Of a stretch of 64,000 bases of DNA, positions 1 through 7,536 are shown in pieces; the stretch's first letter is position 1, and every line of letters begins with the position of its first letter. The notes beneath the pieces are model-generated. The model saw nothing but the letters and a program-made list of their open reading frames with translations. It searched no databases and had not been told where the DNA came from. The position numbers were made by a program, and so were the translations under genes. Origin of the DNA: Thermoprotei archaeon. Its GTDB lineage: Archaea; Thermoproteota; Thermoprotei; QMSL01; B3-G16. Where the stretch lies: positions 1 to 64,000 of the forward strand of contig JAGGXX010000047.1 in assembly GCA_021162845.1 (NCBI GenBank). The letters run 5' to 3'.

Positions 1-952
1 TAACCCTCCTAACAGCTAGAATACCAAACTTAGCCAAGTAATGCTGAGCAGCATCATCAATACCCTTCTGACAAAACACAACATTAGCACCAACACCCCT
101 AATCCTCTCAACCATATCCCTAAGCATCCTTATTTCCTCGTCAAGGAAGGCTTTCATCTGCTCTGGATCTGTTATCTGGATCTTGGCGCTTATCTCGGTC
201 TTCTCAACCTCGAGTGGTGCGTTTATTAGTGCTATTTTGGCATCCTCAACCCTCTTAGGCATACCAGGATGAACAACCTCCTTGTCTAGGACTATGCCCT
301 TTAGTAGTTGTGTCTCGTTAAGCGATTCTCCTTTCTTCTTCTCTATCTTTATATTGTCAATGTCGAGCATCCATTTGTCTCCCCTCTTCTCGACAACGCT
401 TAGTGCAGCTTCTACAGCGAGGTTAGCTAGGAACTCCTTGTATTCCGCTACAGCCTTACTCCCTAATGACGTCATGGCTACTTTCTTAAGTATCTCTTTA
501 TTCATGGGATCGACTTTTATCGCCATTTCATCTAGCGCTTTAAGGGCGTACTCCATAGCCTTCTCGTACCCTTCCATTATGATCGCTGGATGTATCTCCT
601 GCTCTAATAGTTCCGCTGCGTGTTTAAGGAGCTCCCCTGCTAGTACTACTACCGTCGTCGTCCCATCACCTACTTCATCATCCTGAGCCTTCGCAACTTC
701 AACCATCATTTTAGCCGCTGGATGCTGTACCTCCATTTCCTTAAGTATCGTAGCGCCATCACCTGTTATCGTGACGTCGCCAAAGCTGTCTACGAGCATT
801 TTATCCATGCCCCTTGGACCCAGTGATGTCATCACAGCCTCGGCTAGTGCTCTAGCGGCTAATATGTTTGCCCTTCGTGCATCGCGCCCCGTGGTCCTTT
901 GAGTCCCCTCCTTAAGTATCAGGACCGGGATGCCTACACTTCTCTCCGCCAT
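1..952 (-). CDS. thsA: Thermosome (group II chaperonin) subunit, C-terminus beyond window
   Basis: ATP-dependent protein-folding chaperonin of the archaeal cytosol, forming a double ring with a built-in lid. The gene runs off the left window edge, so only the first 317 residues are seen. The start ATG gives [19 protein letters not shown]. It is followed by the nucleotide-binding signatures [20 protein letters not shown] and [15 protein letters not shown], all of group II type. The reading frame is open to the edge, with no interruption. No neighbour is co-directional upstream. Family and function are secure; whether it is the alpha or beta paralogue cannot be decided from this half. Confidence 0.97.
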   Translation of the reverse strand, partial: MAERSVGIPVLILKEGTQRTTGRDARRANILAARALAEAVMTSLGPRGMDKMLVDSFGDVTITGDGATILKEMEVQHPAAKMMVEVAKAQDDEVGDGTTTVVVLAGELLKHAAELLEQEIHPAIIMEGYEKAMEYALKALDEMAIKVDPMNKEILKKVAMTSLGSKAVAEYKEFLANLAVEAALSVVEKRGDKWMLDIDNIKIEKKKGESLNETQLLKGIVLDKEVVHPGMPKRVEDAKIALINAPLEVEKTEISAKIQITDPEQMKAFLDEEIRMLRDMVERIRGVGANVVFCQKGIDDAAQHYLAKFGILAVRRV

Positions 953-1024
953 GATAATCCCCCACTAAAGTAAGTGTCGTGTGCTCATGTTACTTGTGCT
1001 TCTATATAAAGGTTATTCGATATC

Positions 1025-1168
1025 TCACATGCGCTTTCTAGTTATTTCTATCATAAGCAAAACAAACGATACGATCGTCGATATATGAAACGTTAAAAGT
1101 TCGAAGTCCCACATGAAGAGGGGTCTCCCAATCAGTCTAAGCGCTAAGAGCATACAGCTTATGCTCAT
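1025..1168 (-). CDS. Possible small membrane protein, 47 aa
   Basis: A short frame between the thermosome and signal peptidase genes, beginning MSISCMLLALRLIGRP. It has two hydrophobic stretches (about residues 3-12 and 28-40) and a basic end, ITRKRM. The frame stays open about 20 codons upstream with more hydrophobic residues (SLIAFIILM), but no ATG, GTG or clear ribosome-binding site occurs there. Composition fits a two-helix membrane peptide. I do not recognise a family. It could be chance coding in a 330-base gap. Confidence 0.3.
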   Translation of the reverse strand: MSISCMLLALRLIGRPLFMWDFELLTFHISTIVSFVLLMIEITRKRM

Positions 1169-1286
1169 CAATATGATGAACGCTATCAGGCTTGTTACTT
1201 CATCTTCCCTTTTTATACTCCCACCGGTAAACGTTAATTAAGGTCTACCCTTATAGGGACTTCCCTGATGAAAGGGGCGGTCATCC

Positions 1287-1748
1287 ATGCAAAGTAAGGC
1301 TAGGGGCCACGTGGAGCTTCTTTATTTAGTGGTACTAGCCGCCATAGCAGCGGTCGCTCCCAGGGTAATCTTACCCATGACATTGAAAACTGATGTACCC
1401 TTGGCTGTGATAGAAAGCGGGAGCATGGAACCAACCCTTCACGTTGGAGATCTAGTCATTATAAGGGGAGTTTCTCCTGGTGAGGTGAAGCAGGACGATA
1501 TAATAGTGTTTAGGGCCCGCTTCCTAGGAGGGAGTTTGACTGTACATAGGGTCATACGCATAATACATCTTGATAACGTGACACTTTATAGGACGAAGGG
1601 TGATGCTAACTTCCTTCCAGATCCTGCTGTCTATAGTGGACTCGGTAGTGTATCGGAAGATGACGTAGTTGGGAAGGTGATAGTCCGCATACCCCTGATA
1701 GGCTACATAACGCTGGGTTTTACTAAACTCCTCATACGGAACCCCTAG
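1287..1748 (+). CDS. Signal peptidase I, archaeal (S26B) type
   Basis: Membrane serine protease that removes signal peptides from secreted proteins. Length is 153 residues. An N-terminal membrane helix (about 10-33) is followed by ESGSMEPT with nucleophile Ser46. Next come HVGDLVIIRGV, then TVHRVI with His87 in place of the bacterial lysine, then TKGDANFLPD with candidate Asp106/Asp112. This Ser-His-Asp arrangement is that of the archaeal/eukaryotic ER enzyme. A second hydrophobic segment lies at the C-terminus (about 135-150). Substrates in this window could include the secreted proteins of the 56.7-62.4 kb operon. Family assignment is firm. Confidence 0.92.
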   Translation: MQSKARGHVELLYLVVLAAIAAVAPRVILPMTLKTDVPLAVIESGSMEPTLHVGDLVIIRGVSPGEVKQDDIIVFRARFLGGSLTVHRVIRIIHLDNVTLYRTKGDANFLPDPAVYSGLGSVSEDDVVGKVIVRIPLIGYITLGFTKLLIRNP

Positions 1749-1778
1749 ATCCCGCTTTCAGCCCCTTTTTAACGGAAC

Positions 1779-1830
1779 CCTTTAAATAGGCCTTTTTATA
1801 TCTTTCACCTTAAAAGAGGAGGTTTGGATT
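1779..1830 (+). promoter_or_regulatory. TBP promoter and ribosome-binding site
   Basis: An A/T-rich archaeal TATA-like box (TTTAAATA, from 1781) and a second T-rich element (TTTTTATA, 1793-1800) lie 30-50 bases before the TBP start. A ribosome-binding site, GAGGAGGT (1816-1823), precedes the ATG at 1831 by 7 bases. Which TATA-like element is used cannot be told from sequence. Confidence 0.55.
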
Positions 1831-2414
1831 ATGGCTAAGCGACCTACATATAGGATAGAGAATGTGGTTGCCTCGGTTAACCTTCATCAAAGAGTCGATC
1901 TAAACGCTATAGCTGAGAATGTGCCTAATGCTGAATATAATCCAGAACAGCCAGGCTGAGGGCCTGGCTCTGAGAGTTCCCAGGTCTAGTATTCAGGCTA
2001 TCGAAACCCAAGACAGCTACGCTCATCTTTAGCTCGGGAAAAATGGTATGTACCGGAGCTAAATCTGAGAAGCAGGTATTTAAGACCGTGAAGAGGATAA
2101 TTCGCACCCTGAAAAGGTATAACATAGTGATAAGTAAAGAGCCTGAGATTACCATTCAGAATGTAGTTGCTTCGGGGAATTTACATGCCGAAGTGAACTT
2201 AGAGAAGGTGGCTTATCTGCTTGAAAACAGCATGTACGAGCCAGAGCAATTTCCAGGCCTAATATATCGCATGGATGACCCTAAGGTTGTCCTGCTCATA
2301 TTCAGTAGCGGTAAGCTCGTTTGTACAGGTGCTAAGAAGGAGGATGAGGTCAAGCAGGCGGTGAACAAGATATACCAGAGGTTGAAGTCATTAGGTGTGC
2401 TATACGAGGAGTGA
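1831..2414 (+). CDS. tbp: TATA-binding protein, interrupted by a 26-nt intron
   Basis: General transcription factor that binds the TATA box and recruits TFB and RNA polymerase. Exon 1 is 1831-1948 and exon 2 is 1975-2414; joined, they encode 185 residues, the usual archaeal TBP length. The two direct repeats are complete only after joining: repeat 1 has NPEQ then FPGLVFRL and [14 protein letters not shown]; repeat 2 has [12 protein letters not shown] and [14 protein letters not shown]. Unspliced, the frame ends at TGA 1957 after 42 residues. A gene finder would see only residues from Met2043 and call a truncated protein. A GNAT gene follows at once. Identity is certain; splicing is inferred from structure and homology. 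Confidence 0.93.
1949..1974 (+). other. Predicted archaeal (BHB) mRNA intron in the TBP gene
   Basis: TBP homology requires removal of 26 nt, with three equivalent junctions (1949, 1950 or 1951 as first base). The RNA folds as a bulge-helix-bulge. The central helix is CAGA (1943-1946) with TCTG (1969-1972). The 5' bulge is ACA (1947-1949) and the 3' bulge is AGA (1973-1975). The inner stem is GCCAGGC (1950-1956) with GCCTGGC (1962-1968), closing a 5-nt loop. Cutting each bulge after its second base gives exactly 1949-1974, one of the three permitted junctions. The outer exon helix is weak, so the motif is of the relaxed type lacking the outer helix. The intron carries an in-frame TGA. Confidence 0.88.
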
Positions 2415-2422
2415 GAAGGGAA

Positions 2423-2923
2423 ATGCTAACGCATGAGCTCTCCACTCCTGCTGGTAAGGTCATAATTCGAAAGTTCTCTCCTAAAGATTTAGCGTCAGTG
2501 ATAAGAATCAATAGGACATGTCTTCCGGAGAACTACCCTCCTTTCTTCTTTGTCCAGCATCATAAGAATTTTCCGGAGGCGTTTTTAGTGGCCGAGTTAA
2601 ATAATAACATCGTGGGCTATGTGATGTGTCGTGTTGAACATGGTTTTTCCAACTTGGGTCTTAGTATAGCCAAGAAGGGACACATAATAAGCATAGCGGT
2701 TCTTCCTGAGGCTCGTAGAATGGGGATAGGAGAGGCCTTGATGAAGAATGCTATGCAAGCGCTTAAGGATGTATATGGAGTGAACGAGTACTACCTCGAA
2801 GTCCGCGTATCGAATCAGCCAGCCATTAATCTCTATCACAAGTTAGGCTACAAGGAGGTCAAACGCTTAAAGGGATATTACCTTGATGGCGAGGACGCTT
2901 GGCTAATGGCCCGACCAGCGTAG
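2423..2923 (+). CDS. GNAT N-acetyltransferase, RimI/Ard1-like
   Basis: Likely acetyl-CoA-dependent N-alpha-acetyltransferase of protein N-termini, acting in the cytosol. An ATG at 2423 is preceded by AGAAGGGA; a GTG at 2411 overlapping the TBP stop would add four residues. Motif A of the GNAT fold is clear (ISIAVLPEARRMGIGEAL, with the R-x-x-G-x-G pyrophosphate loop). It is followed by EVRVSNQPAINLYHKLGY, the classical RimI motif B. Length is 166 residues from the ATG. It lies directly behind TBP, so the two are probably co-transcribed. The exact substrate is not determinable from sequence. Confidence 0.85.
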   Translation: MLTHELSTPAGKVIIRKFSPKDLASVIRINRTCLPENYPPFFFVQHHKNFPEAFLVAELNNNIVGYVMCRVEHGFSNLGLSIAKKGHIISIAVLPEARRMGIGEALMKNAMQALKDVYGVNEYYLEVRVSNQPAINLYHKLGYKEVKRLKGYYLDGEDAWLMARPA

Positions 2924-3361
2924 TTATTCAACCATTACCTCTATTTCTCGCATTACCTCGGCTTTTGGCATGCGTACCTCTAATACGCCGTTCTTCAATA
3001 CGGCTCTAACGCCATGTGGCTTTATCTTCAAGGGAAGTTTAATCCTCTTAATTATCTCGGTACACGGTAGCCTTTGCCTAACTATGTACTTTCTCCGTGT
3101 ACTTCCATCGTGTTCTCTTATGGCCTTTATCTCAAGTAGTTCTTCCGTCGCCTTTATCTTTATATGCTCCTTACCAAAGCCAGGTAAATCCATGATCAGG
3201 CCTATTTCTTCACCGTAATCAATAATATCAATTGGTGGATCCACTTTATTTTCGTTTGGTAGCTCGTCGAGGGGAATCTTGCTGAGCACTTCCCTGAAGA
3301 CCTTCTCTACTCCCTCCTTCAGCTCTAGTAGGGCATCATATGCAGTAGGCTCCTTGGGCAT
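2924..3361 (-). CDS. Small heat-shock protein, Hsp20/alpha-crystallin family
   Basis: ATP-independent holdase that binds unfolding proteins. It has 145 residues with a charged N-terminal arm (LLELKEGVEKVFREVLSKIP) and the alpha-crystallin domain from about residue 45. Landmarks are IGLIMDLPGFGKEHIKI, ELLEIKAIREH and the terminal beta-strand signature AVLKNGVLEVRMPK. The C-terminal I-x-I anchoring motif is not obvious. It converges on the GNAT gene, with the stop codons abutting. A second, divergent Hsp20 lies at 34255-34707; the two share only the domain core. Confidence 0.93.
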   Translation of the reverse strand: MPKEPTAYDALLELKEGVEKVFREVLSKIPLDELPNENKVDPPIDIIDYGEEIGLIMDLPGFGKEHIKIKATEELLEIKAIREHDGSTRRKYIVRQRLPCTEIIKRIKLPLKIKPHGVRAVLKNGVLEVRMPKAEVMREIEVMVE

Positions 3362-3454
3362 TCTCCCACCATCCTACTCGGTCGTAGCCTACCTTAATGA
3401 GCTTTTCCATGCCCTGACCTCACTATATAACGCTTCTTGAAACCGCTCGATGTT

Positions 3455-3507
3455 AAAAGTTTATTTCCCTTACCTTCCTATGTAAAGTGACGAGGTGATA
3501 CGACTAA
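3455..3507 (+). promoter_or_regulatory. Promoter and ribosome-binding site of the oxidoreductase operon
   Basis: AAAAGTTTATTTCC (3455-3468) is the likely TATA region. The same 14 bases recur upstream of the Lhr helicase gene at 10020-10033. GAGGTGAT (3492-3499), a near-perfect anti-16S match, lies 8 bases before the ATG at 3508 and decides that start. Confidence 0.5.
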
Positions 3508-4081
3508 ATGATGATAGAAGTACGCTGGCATGGGCGAGGTGGACAAGGCGTAGTCACTGTAAGCCGCTTATTAGCCATGGCTGCCCTCCATGAGGGCAAG
3601 TACGTACAGGCGATCCCGCAATTCGGCCCCGAGACGCCCTACTAGGGCGCGGGATAGAAGCGGGGCGCCTGTCACAGGCTATACTAGGATAAGCGATGAA
3701 CCTATCGATATACATAGTGGAGTGTACAGCCCCGATATCGTAGTAGTGATAGATCCCTTCGTCATACGAACCGTAAACGTATTAGAGGGCCTTAAGGAAG
3801 GGGGCTCCCTAATAGTTAACTCAAGCGAGGATCCATCTAGTCTAAAGAACGAACTGAAGATTACCAATCCAGTGTACACGGTTGATGCCACTAAGATAGC
3901 ATTGGACATATTCAATAGGCCGTTCTTCAATACGCCTATGCTGGGTGCGCTTGTAAAGGTTACCAAGATAGTGTCGTTGGACTCCGTGGAGAAGGCGATA
4001 AGGGCACGGTTCGAAGGCACTCTAGCTGAGAAGAACATTCAAGCCGTTAAAAGGGCATATGAGGAGGTGAAAGGCGAATGA
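3508..4081 (+). CDS. porC: Pyruvate/2-oxoacid:ferredoxin oxidoreductase gamma subunit, interrupted by a 22-nt intron
   Basis: Gamma subunit of the CoA-dependent 2-oxoacid:ferredoxin oxidoreductase, which decarboxylates 2-oxoacids in the cytosol. Exon 1 (3508-3633) encodes [16 protein letters not shown] through IPQFGPE. Exon 2 (3656-4081) continues [17 protein letters not shown]. Joined, the product is 183 residues, normal for the family, and rebuilds the conserved FGPERSGAP motif. Unspliced, translation stops at TAG 3643 after 45 residues. It overlaps the delta gene by 4 bases (ATGA) and heads the gamma-delta-alpha-beta operon. Start and family are firm; splicing is inferred from homology plus the folded motif. 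Confidence 0.92.
3634..3655 (+). other. Predicted archaeal (BHB) mRNA intron in the gamma subunit gene
   Basis: Homology requires removal of 22 nt between the GAG codon at 3631 and AGA AGC GGG. The fold is a bulge-helix-bulge. The central helix is CCCG (3628-3631) with CGGG (3650-3653). The 5' bulge is AGA (3632-3634) and the 3' bulge is ATA (3654-3656). The inner stem is CGCCCT (3635-3640) with AGGGCG (3644-3649) around a 3-nt loop. Cutting each bulge after its second base yields exactly 3634-3655. The outer exon helix has a single C-G pair, so this is a relaxed motif. The intron carries an in-frame TAG. Confidence 0.88.
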
Positions 4082-4374
4082 GCTCTAAGCCAGGTTGGAG
4101 GGAAATTCCCATAGGTGCCGTATTACTGGAGCCTGGTTCCTCGGTAAAAGTAAGAACGGGGGACTGGAGGACCTTTAAACCGATAATAGATCAGAGCAAG
4201 TGCGTAAGATGCCTCCTCTGCTGGATCTACTGCCCCGATGCCTCGATAAAGGTAATAGATGTTAACGGTAAAGTAGATCATGTCGAAATAGATTATGAGC
4301 ACTGTAAGGGTTGTGGGATCTGCGAGCGGGTATGCCCCCGTAATGCGATAACCATGAAGCCTGAAGGTGAGTAA
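4078..4374 (+). CDS. porD: 2-oxoacid:ferredoxin oxidoreductase delta subunit, 2[4Fe-4S] ferredoxin
   Basis: Electron-transfer subunit that passes electrons from the thiamine site to ferredoxin. It has 98 residues. Two cluster-binding motifs are visible: C-x2-C-x2-C-x3-C in CVRCLLCWIYCPDA (about 42-55) and CKGCGICERVCPR (about 77-89). The N-terminal PGWREIPIGAVLLEPGSS is the usual leader of PorD. It overlaps the gamma gene by 4 bases and sits 1 base from the alpha ATG, so translation is coupled. Confidence 0.95.
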   Translation: MSSKPGWREIPIGAVLLEPGSSVKVRTGDWRTFKPIIDQSKCVRCLLCWIYCPDASIKVIDVNGKVDHVEIDYEHCKGCGICERVCPRNAITMKPEGE

Positions 4375-4375
4375 G

Positions 4376-5584
4376 ATGACGGTAAGTAGTGGGGAATTAA
4401 AGAAGGCTAGGATAGTAGGCCTCACAGGCGACGAAGCCGTGGCTCAAGCTGTAAAGCAATGTGACGTTGATGTCATATCCGCATACCCCATAACTCCACA
4501 GACTATCATAGTAGAGAGGCTCAGTGAATTCGTAGCCAACGGCGAACTAGACGCTGAGTTCGTCCCTGTGGAGTCAGAACATAGTGCGCTTTCAGTCGTC
4601 ACGGCGTCAGCTCTAACTGGCGCTAGGGTCTTTACGGCAACGAGTAGTCAGGGCTTAGCGCTCATGTACGAAATACTCTACATAACATCCGCACTTAGAA
4701 CACCCGTCGTAATGGCAATCGTAAATCGCGCCTTATCCGCTCCCATCAACATACACTGTGATCACTCGGATACCTTAGGTGCTAGGGATTCTGGATGGAT
4801 CCAGCTTTATGGTGAGAACGTCCAAGAGGCATATGACCTGATATTCCAGGCATACAAAATAGCTGAAAACAGGAATGTACTATTGCCCGTAATGGTATGC
4901 CTAGACGGGTTTACGTTATCACATACCCTAGAACGCGTGGAGCTCATAGATGATCAGGACGCCTTGAGTTACCTGCCTAAGAAGCTATGTTATCCATTCC
5001 CGATAAATCCTGAAAGGCCTGCTACATACGGGCCTCTCGCACTTACGGACTTTTACTTCGAATTTAAAGTCCAGCAAGCTGAGGCGATGAGGCAAGCTTT
5101 ATCCGTGATTCCACAGGCCATGCGCGAATATGAGAAGATCAGCGGTAGACACTATTACTTCTTCGATGCATATGGGTTAGAAGACGCTGATGTAGCTGTC
5201 GTATGCCTAGGAAGCGCTTCTGGAACCATGCGTTACATCGCTAGGGAACTTAGAAAAGAAGGGCATAAAGTAGCACTAGTGAAGCTTACGGTTTATCGCC
5301 CATTCCCCACGGAGGAACTAGTCTCAGCCTTAGAGGATATGAAGGTTGTAATCGCAATGGATAGGAGCCTAAGCTTCGGCGCTGTGGGAGGTCCGTTATT
5401 CGAGGACTTACGCTCCGCCTTCTATGATCATGAGAAACGACCCCTCATAGGCTGTATCGTATATGGCTTGGGAGGCAGAGATCTAACACCAAGTGATGCT
5501 CGCTCCATATTCAAGTATGGTCTTGAAATAGCGAAAACTGGTATGGTTCCTGAAAGGGTTAAGTTTGTGGGGGTGAGGGAATGA
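4376..5584 (+). CDS. porA: 2-oxoacid:ferredoxin oxidoreductase alpha subunit
   Basis: Alpha subunit carrying the pyrimidine-binding and transketolase C-terminal domains. It has 402 residues from the ATG at 4376; a GTG at 4367 would add three residues. Domain I starts at GDEAVAQAVKQCDVDVISAYPITPQTIIVE. Its conserved ESEHSA follows at about 65-70, then TATSSQGLALMYEILY. Domain II includes VALVKLTVYRPFPTEEL near residue 300. The YPITPQT and VNRALSAPINIHCDHSD segments favour pyruvate over branched-chain or indolepyruvate substrates. It overlaps the beta start by 4 bases. Confidence 0.95.
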   Translation: MTVSSGELKKARIVGLTGDEAVAQAVKQCDVDVISAYPITPQTIIVERLSEFVANGELDAEFVPVESEHSALSVVTASALTGARVFTATSSQGLALMYEILYITSALRTPVVMAIVNRALSAPINIHCDHSDTLGARDSGWIQLYGENVQEAYDLIFQAYKIAENRNVLLPVMVCLDGFTLSHTLERVELIDDQDALSYLPKKLCYPFPINPERPATYGPLALTDFYFEFKVQQAEAMRQALSVIPQAMREYEKISGRHYYFFDAYGLEDADVAVVCLGSASGTMRYIARELRKEGHKVALVKLTVYRPFPTEELVSALEDMKVVIAMDRSLSFGAVGGPLFEDLRSAFYDHEKRPLIGCIVYGLGGRDLTPSDARSIFKYGLEIAKTGMVPERVKFVGVRE

Positions 5585-6528
5585 GTATCGCGTTGAAGAA
5601 TCTACCTCGAGAGGAGCCATTTGCACCTGGACATAGTGCATGCCAAGGTTGCGGTCCAGCGATAGTGCTGAGGATGACCTTTAAGGCATTAAGACCCGAC
5701 GAAACAGCAGTGGTCGCGTTCGCTACGGGGTGCATGGAAGTGGTCTCCACGATATACCCGTTCACCGCTTGGCGCATACCGTTCGTGCATCTTGCCTTTG
5801 AAAACGTGGCAGCCGCTGCTAGCGGCATAGAATCCGCGCTTAGGGCACTTGAGAGGAAAGGCCTCTTTAAGAGCAAAAAGAAGGTGCACGTGATCGCCTT
5901 TGGAGGAGACGGCGGGACATTCGACATAGGCCTTCAGGCCCTATCAGGAGCTCTTGAAAGAGGACACAAGTTCCTTTATATATGCTATGATAATGAAGCG
6001 TACATGAATACCGGCATCCAGAGATCAGGTGCTACTCCATTTGCCGCATGGACTACTACATCTCCAGTAGGTTCGAAGATACCGGGTAAGCCCCAGTTTA
6101 AGAAGAACTTGGTCGGTATAGCCGCAGCTCATGAAATACCCTATGCAGCAACGGCTTCTCCTGCCTTCTGGGCTGACTACATAAGGAAAGTGAGACGAGC
6201 GTTAGATGCCGACGGTCCTGCTCTCATTCATGTCCTATGCCCATGTCCCTTAGGTTGGCGCTTTGATCCATCTATGACCATAGATGTAGCCCGCTTAGCA
6301 GTGGAGACAAGGTTCTTCCCGCTTTACGAGATAGAAAATGGACGGAAGTACAGAATAACGTTCAAAGTGCCAAGGCCGAAGCCCATCATGGAATACCTCA
6401 AGCTTCAGGGTAGGTATCGTCATCTTACCAGGCCTGAATACAGTGACCTGGTCAAGAGGCTACAGGAGGCCGTCGACTCCTTCTATCACTGGCTGGAGCA
6501 CATGGAGAAAGCCACTTCCGACCTATAA
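5581..6528 (+). CDS. porB: 2-oxoacid:ferredoxin oxidoreductase beta subunit (TPP-binding)
   Basis: Thiamine-diphosphate and [4Fe-4S]-binding subunit of the enzyme. It has 315 residues. The N-terminal cluster motif HSACQGCGPAIVLR is followed by the distal cysteine region GCMEVV. The TPP motif begins FGGDGGTFDIGLQALSGA and ends at YDNEAYMNTGIQRSG. A further cysteine pair, CPCPLGWRFD, sits near residue 220. Last gene of the operon; the frame is intact throughout. With the gamma, delta and alpha genes it makes acetyl-CoA, CO2 and reduced ferredoxin from pyruvate and CoA, or runs in reverse for carbon fixation. Confidence 0.96.
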   Translation: MSIALKNLPREEPFAPGHSACQGCGPAIVLRMTFKALRPDETAVVAFATGCMEVVSTIYPFTAWRIPFVHLAFENVAAAASGIESALRALERKGLFKSKKKVHVIAFGGDGGTFDIGLQALSGALERGHKFLYICYDNEAYMNTGIQRSGATPFAAWTTTSPVGSKIPGKPQFKKNLVGIAAAHEIPYAATASPAFWADYIRKVRRALDADGPALIHVLCPCPLGWRFDPSMTIDVARLAVETRFFPLYEIENGRKYRITFKVPRPKPIMEYLKLQGRYRHLTRPEYSDLVKRLQEAVDSFYHWLEHMEKATSDL

Positions 6529-6581
6529 TCCTTCCCTCGGATATTTTTATTTCTCAGTTTCACATTTAGAAGGTCTTTACC

Positions 6582-7091
6582 ATGAGTGCAGCCTTAAGGA
6601 TTTATGAAATGCTTCTTCGCTTTAAGAGGCTGGCCTACGACGTACTTCCGCTCTTCTCATTAATCCCCCTCTCAATCCTCATCATGTCTTATTACATGTT
6701 CCCTACTCCGCCTAAGGAAGCGCCCTCCTTCCTCTCCCCCACTATCATAATCGATGCGATCCTCCTTTCAGTATCCTTCTTCATATCCTTGCTAATACCG
6801 CGCTATGATCGTTGGGTCATGCGCCCCATAATATCGAGCTCCATACGGTTTAATGAAATAGCGGGTCGCTGGCTCATAGAGCCTGTGATGGCCATAGGGG
6901 TGAGCCTCCTAGGGTTACTGCCTTGTTTCTTGATAGGCTATTGGTCCTCAGTGGTACCATACATATTCATAAGCTATATCTCCCTGCTCGTCGTGGCACT
7001 AAGGCTTAAGTTTCACTTCGAGATAATTGATCAGCGGTTATCGAGGCTTGGGGGTCAGTCAGGTGTCAGAGGTAAAAAGACGCATAGCTGA
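6582..7091 (+). CDS. Unknown four-helix membrane protein
   Basis: I do not recognise this family. It has 169 residues, starting MSAALRIYEMLLRFKRL. Four hydrophobic stretches (about 20-38, 52-70, 103-121 and 126-142) indicate a polytopic membrane protein. The C-terminal tail is hydrophilic and basic (DQRLSRLGGQSGVRGKKTHS). A TATA-like ATATTTTTATTTC lies about 30 bases upstream. The 3' end overlaps the next gene by about 29 bases in another frame, suggesting co-transcription. Confidence 0.75.
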   Translation: MSAALRIYEMLLRFKRLAYDVLPLFSLIPLSILIMSYYMFPTPPKEAPSFLSPTIIIDAILLSVSFFISLLIPRYDRWVMRPIISSSIRFNEIAGRWLIEPVMAIGVSLLGLLPCFLIGYWSSVVPYIFISYISLLVVALRLKFHFEIIDQRLSRLGGQSGVRGKKTHS

Positions 7092-7467
7092 GTTTAAAAG
7101 CTTTGAAGTACGCTATGCTGATGACGGGTCAGTTATAGTGGAGGACTACAAGGGTATTACTAGGGGTCCTGTAAGTAAGGATATTGCTAAGCTTGCGAAG
7201 CGAAGGAGACGACGTAGGATCCCCAAAAGCGTCATTAAGGTCCTTGAAAGTGTGGCTCTAAATCTCATATCCCACCGTGTACCATTTAAAGTGGTCTTCG
7301 GGACTAATGACGCGACGATATATCTAGATATAGATCACTTCATTCATGTATACTCTGATAAGACAACTATAGCTGGATTCAAGGCCCTGGAAGAGGTTCC
7401 TCTTGCTTACATAAGGGATATCCTGCGCTCACATGCTCCTATAAAGTTTCTTAAACCTCTTAGATGA
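7063..7467 (+). CDS. Unknown conserved basic protein
   Basis: No family recognised. The best start is the GTG at 7063, preceded by GGGGGTCAG; a TTG at 7027 would add 12 residues. The product has 134 residues: VSEVKRRIAEFKSFEVRYAD, then a strongly basic stretch, KLAKRRRRRRIPKSVIK (about 44-60). An alpha/beta segment, VPFKVVFGTNDATIYLDIDH, follows. The arginine run suggests nucleic-acid binding, but this is a guess. It overlaps the membrane-protein gene upstream, and ValRS follows 69 bases downstream. Confidence 0.7.
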   Translation: MSEVKRRIAEFKSFEVRYADDGSVIVEDYKGITRGPVSKDIAKLAKRRRRRRIPKSVIKVLESVALNLISHRVPFKVVFGTNDATIYLDIDHFIHVYSDKTTIAGFKALEEVPLAYIRDILRSHAPIKFLKPLR

Positions 7468-7536
7468 GCTGCATAACCTTTAAACCCCTTTATCCAGAAT
7501 AACTCTCCCAAAGTGCTACTTTAGCGGGTAGTCACT

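Noticed and set aside
282-686. Plus-strand ORF inside the thermosome gene
   Set aside because: Ser-rich antisense shadow of a conserved chaperonin.
2043-2414. A stand-alone short TBP gene starting at Met 2043
   Set aside because: It would lack most of repeat 1. The missing half lies directly upstream in another frame and joins by a base-exact intron model.
1949-3655. Sequencing errors or pseudogenes as the cause of the tbp and gamma-gene breaks
   Set aside because: Single-base errors cannot insert 26 and 22 nt that also form the splicing motif at the exact junctions; both genes are otherwise intact and essential.
3590-4081. A stand-alone gene from 3590
   Set aside because: Its first 25 residues are a shifted frame of the gamma subunit exon 1 and intron; the family N-terminus with its RBS is at 3508.
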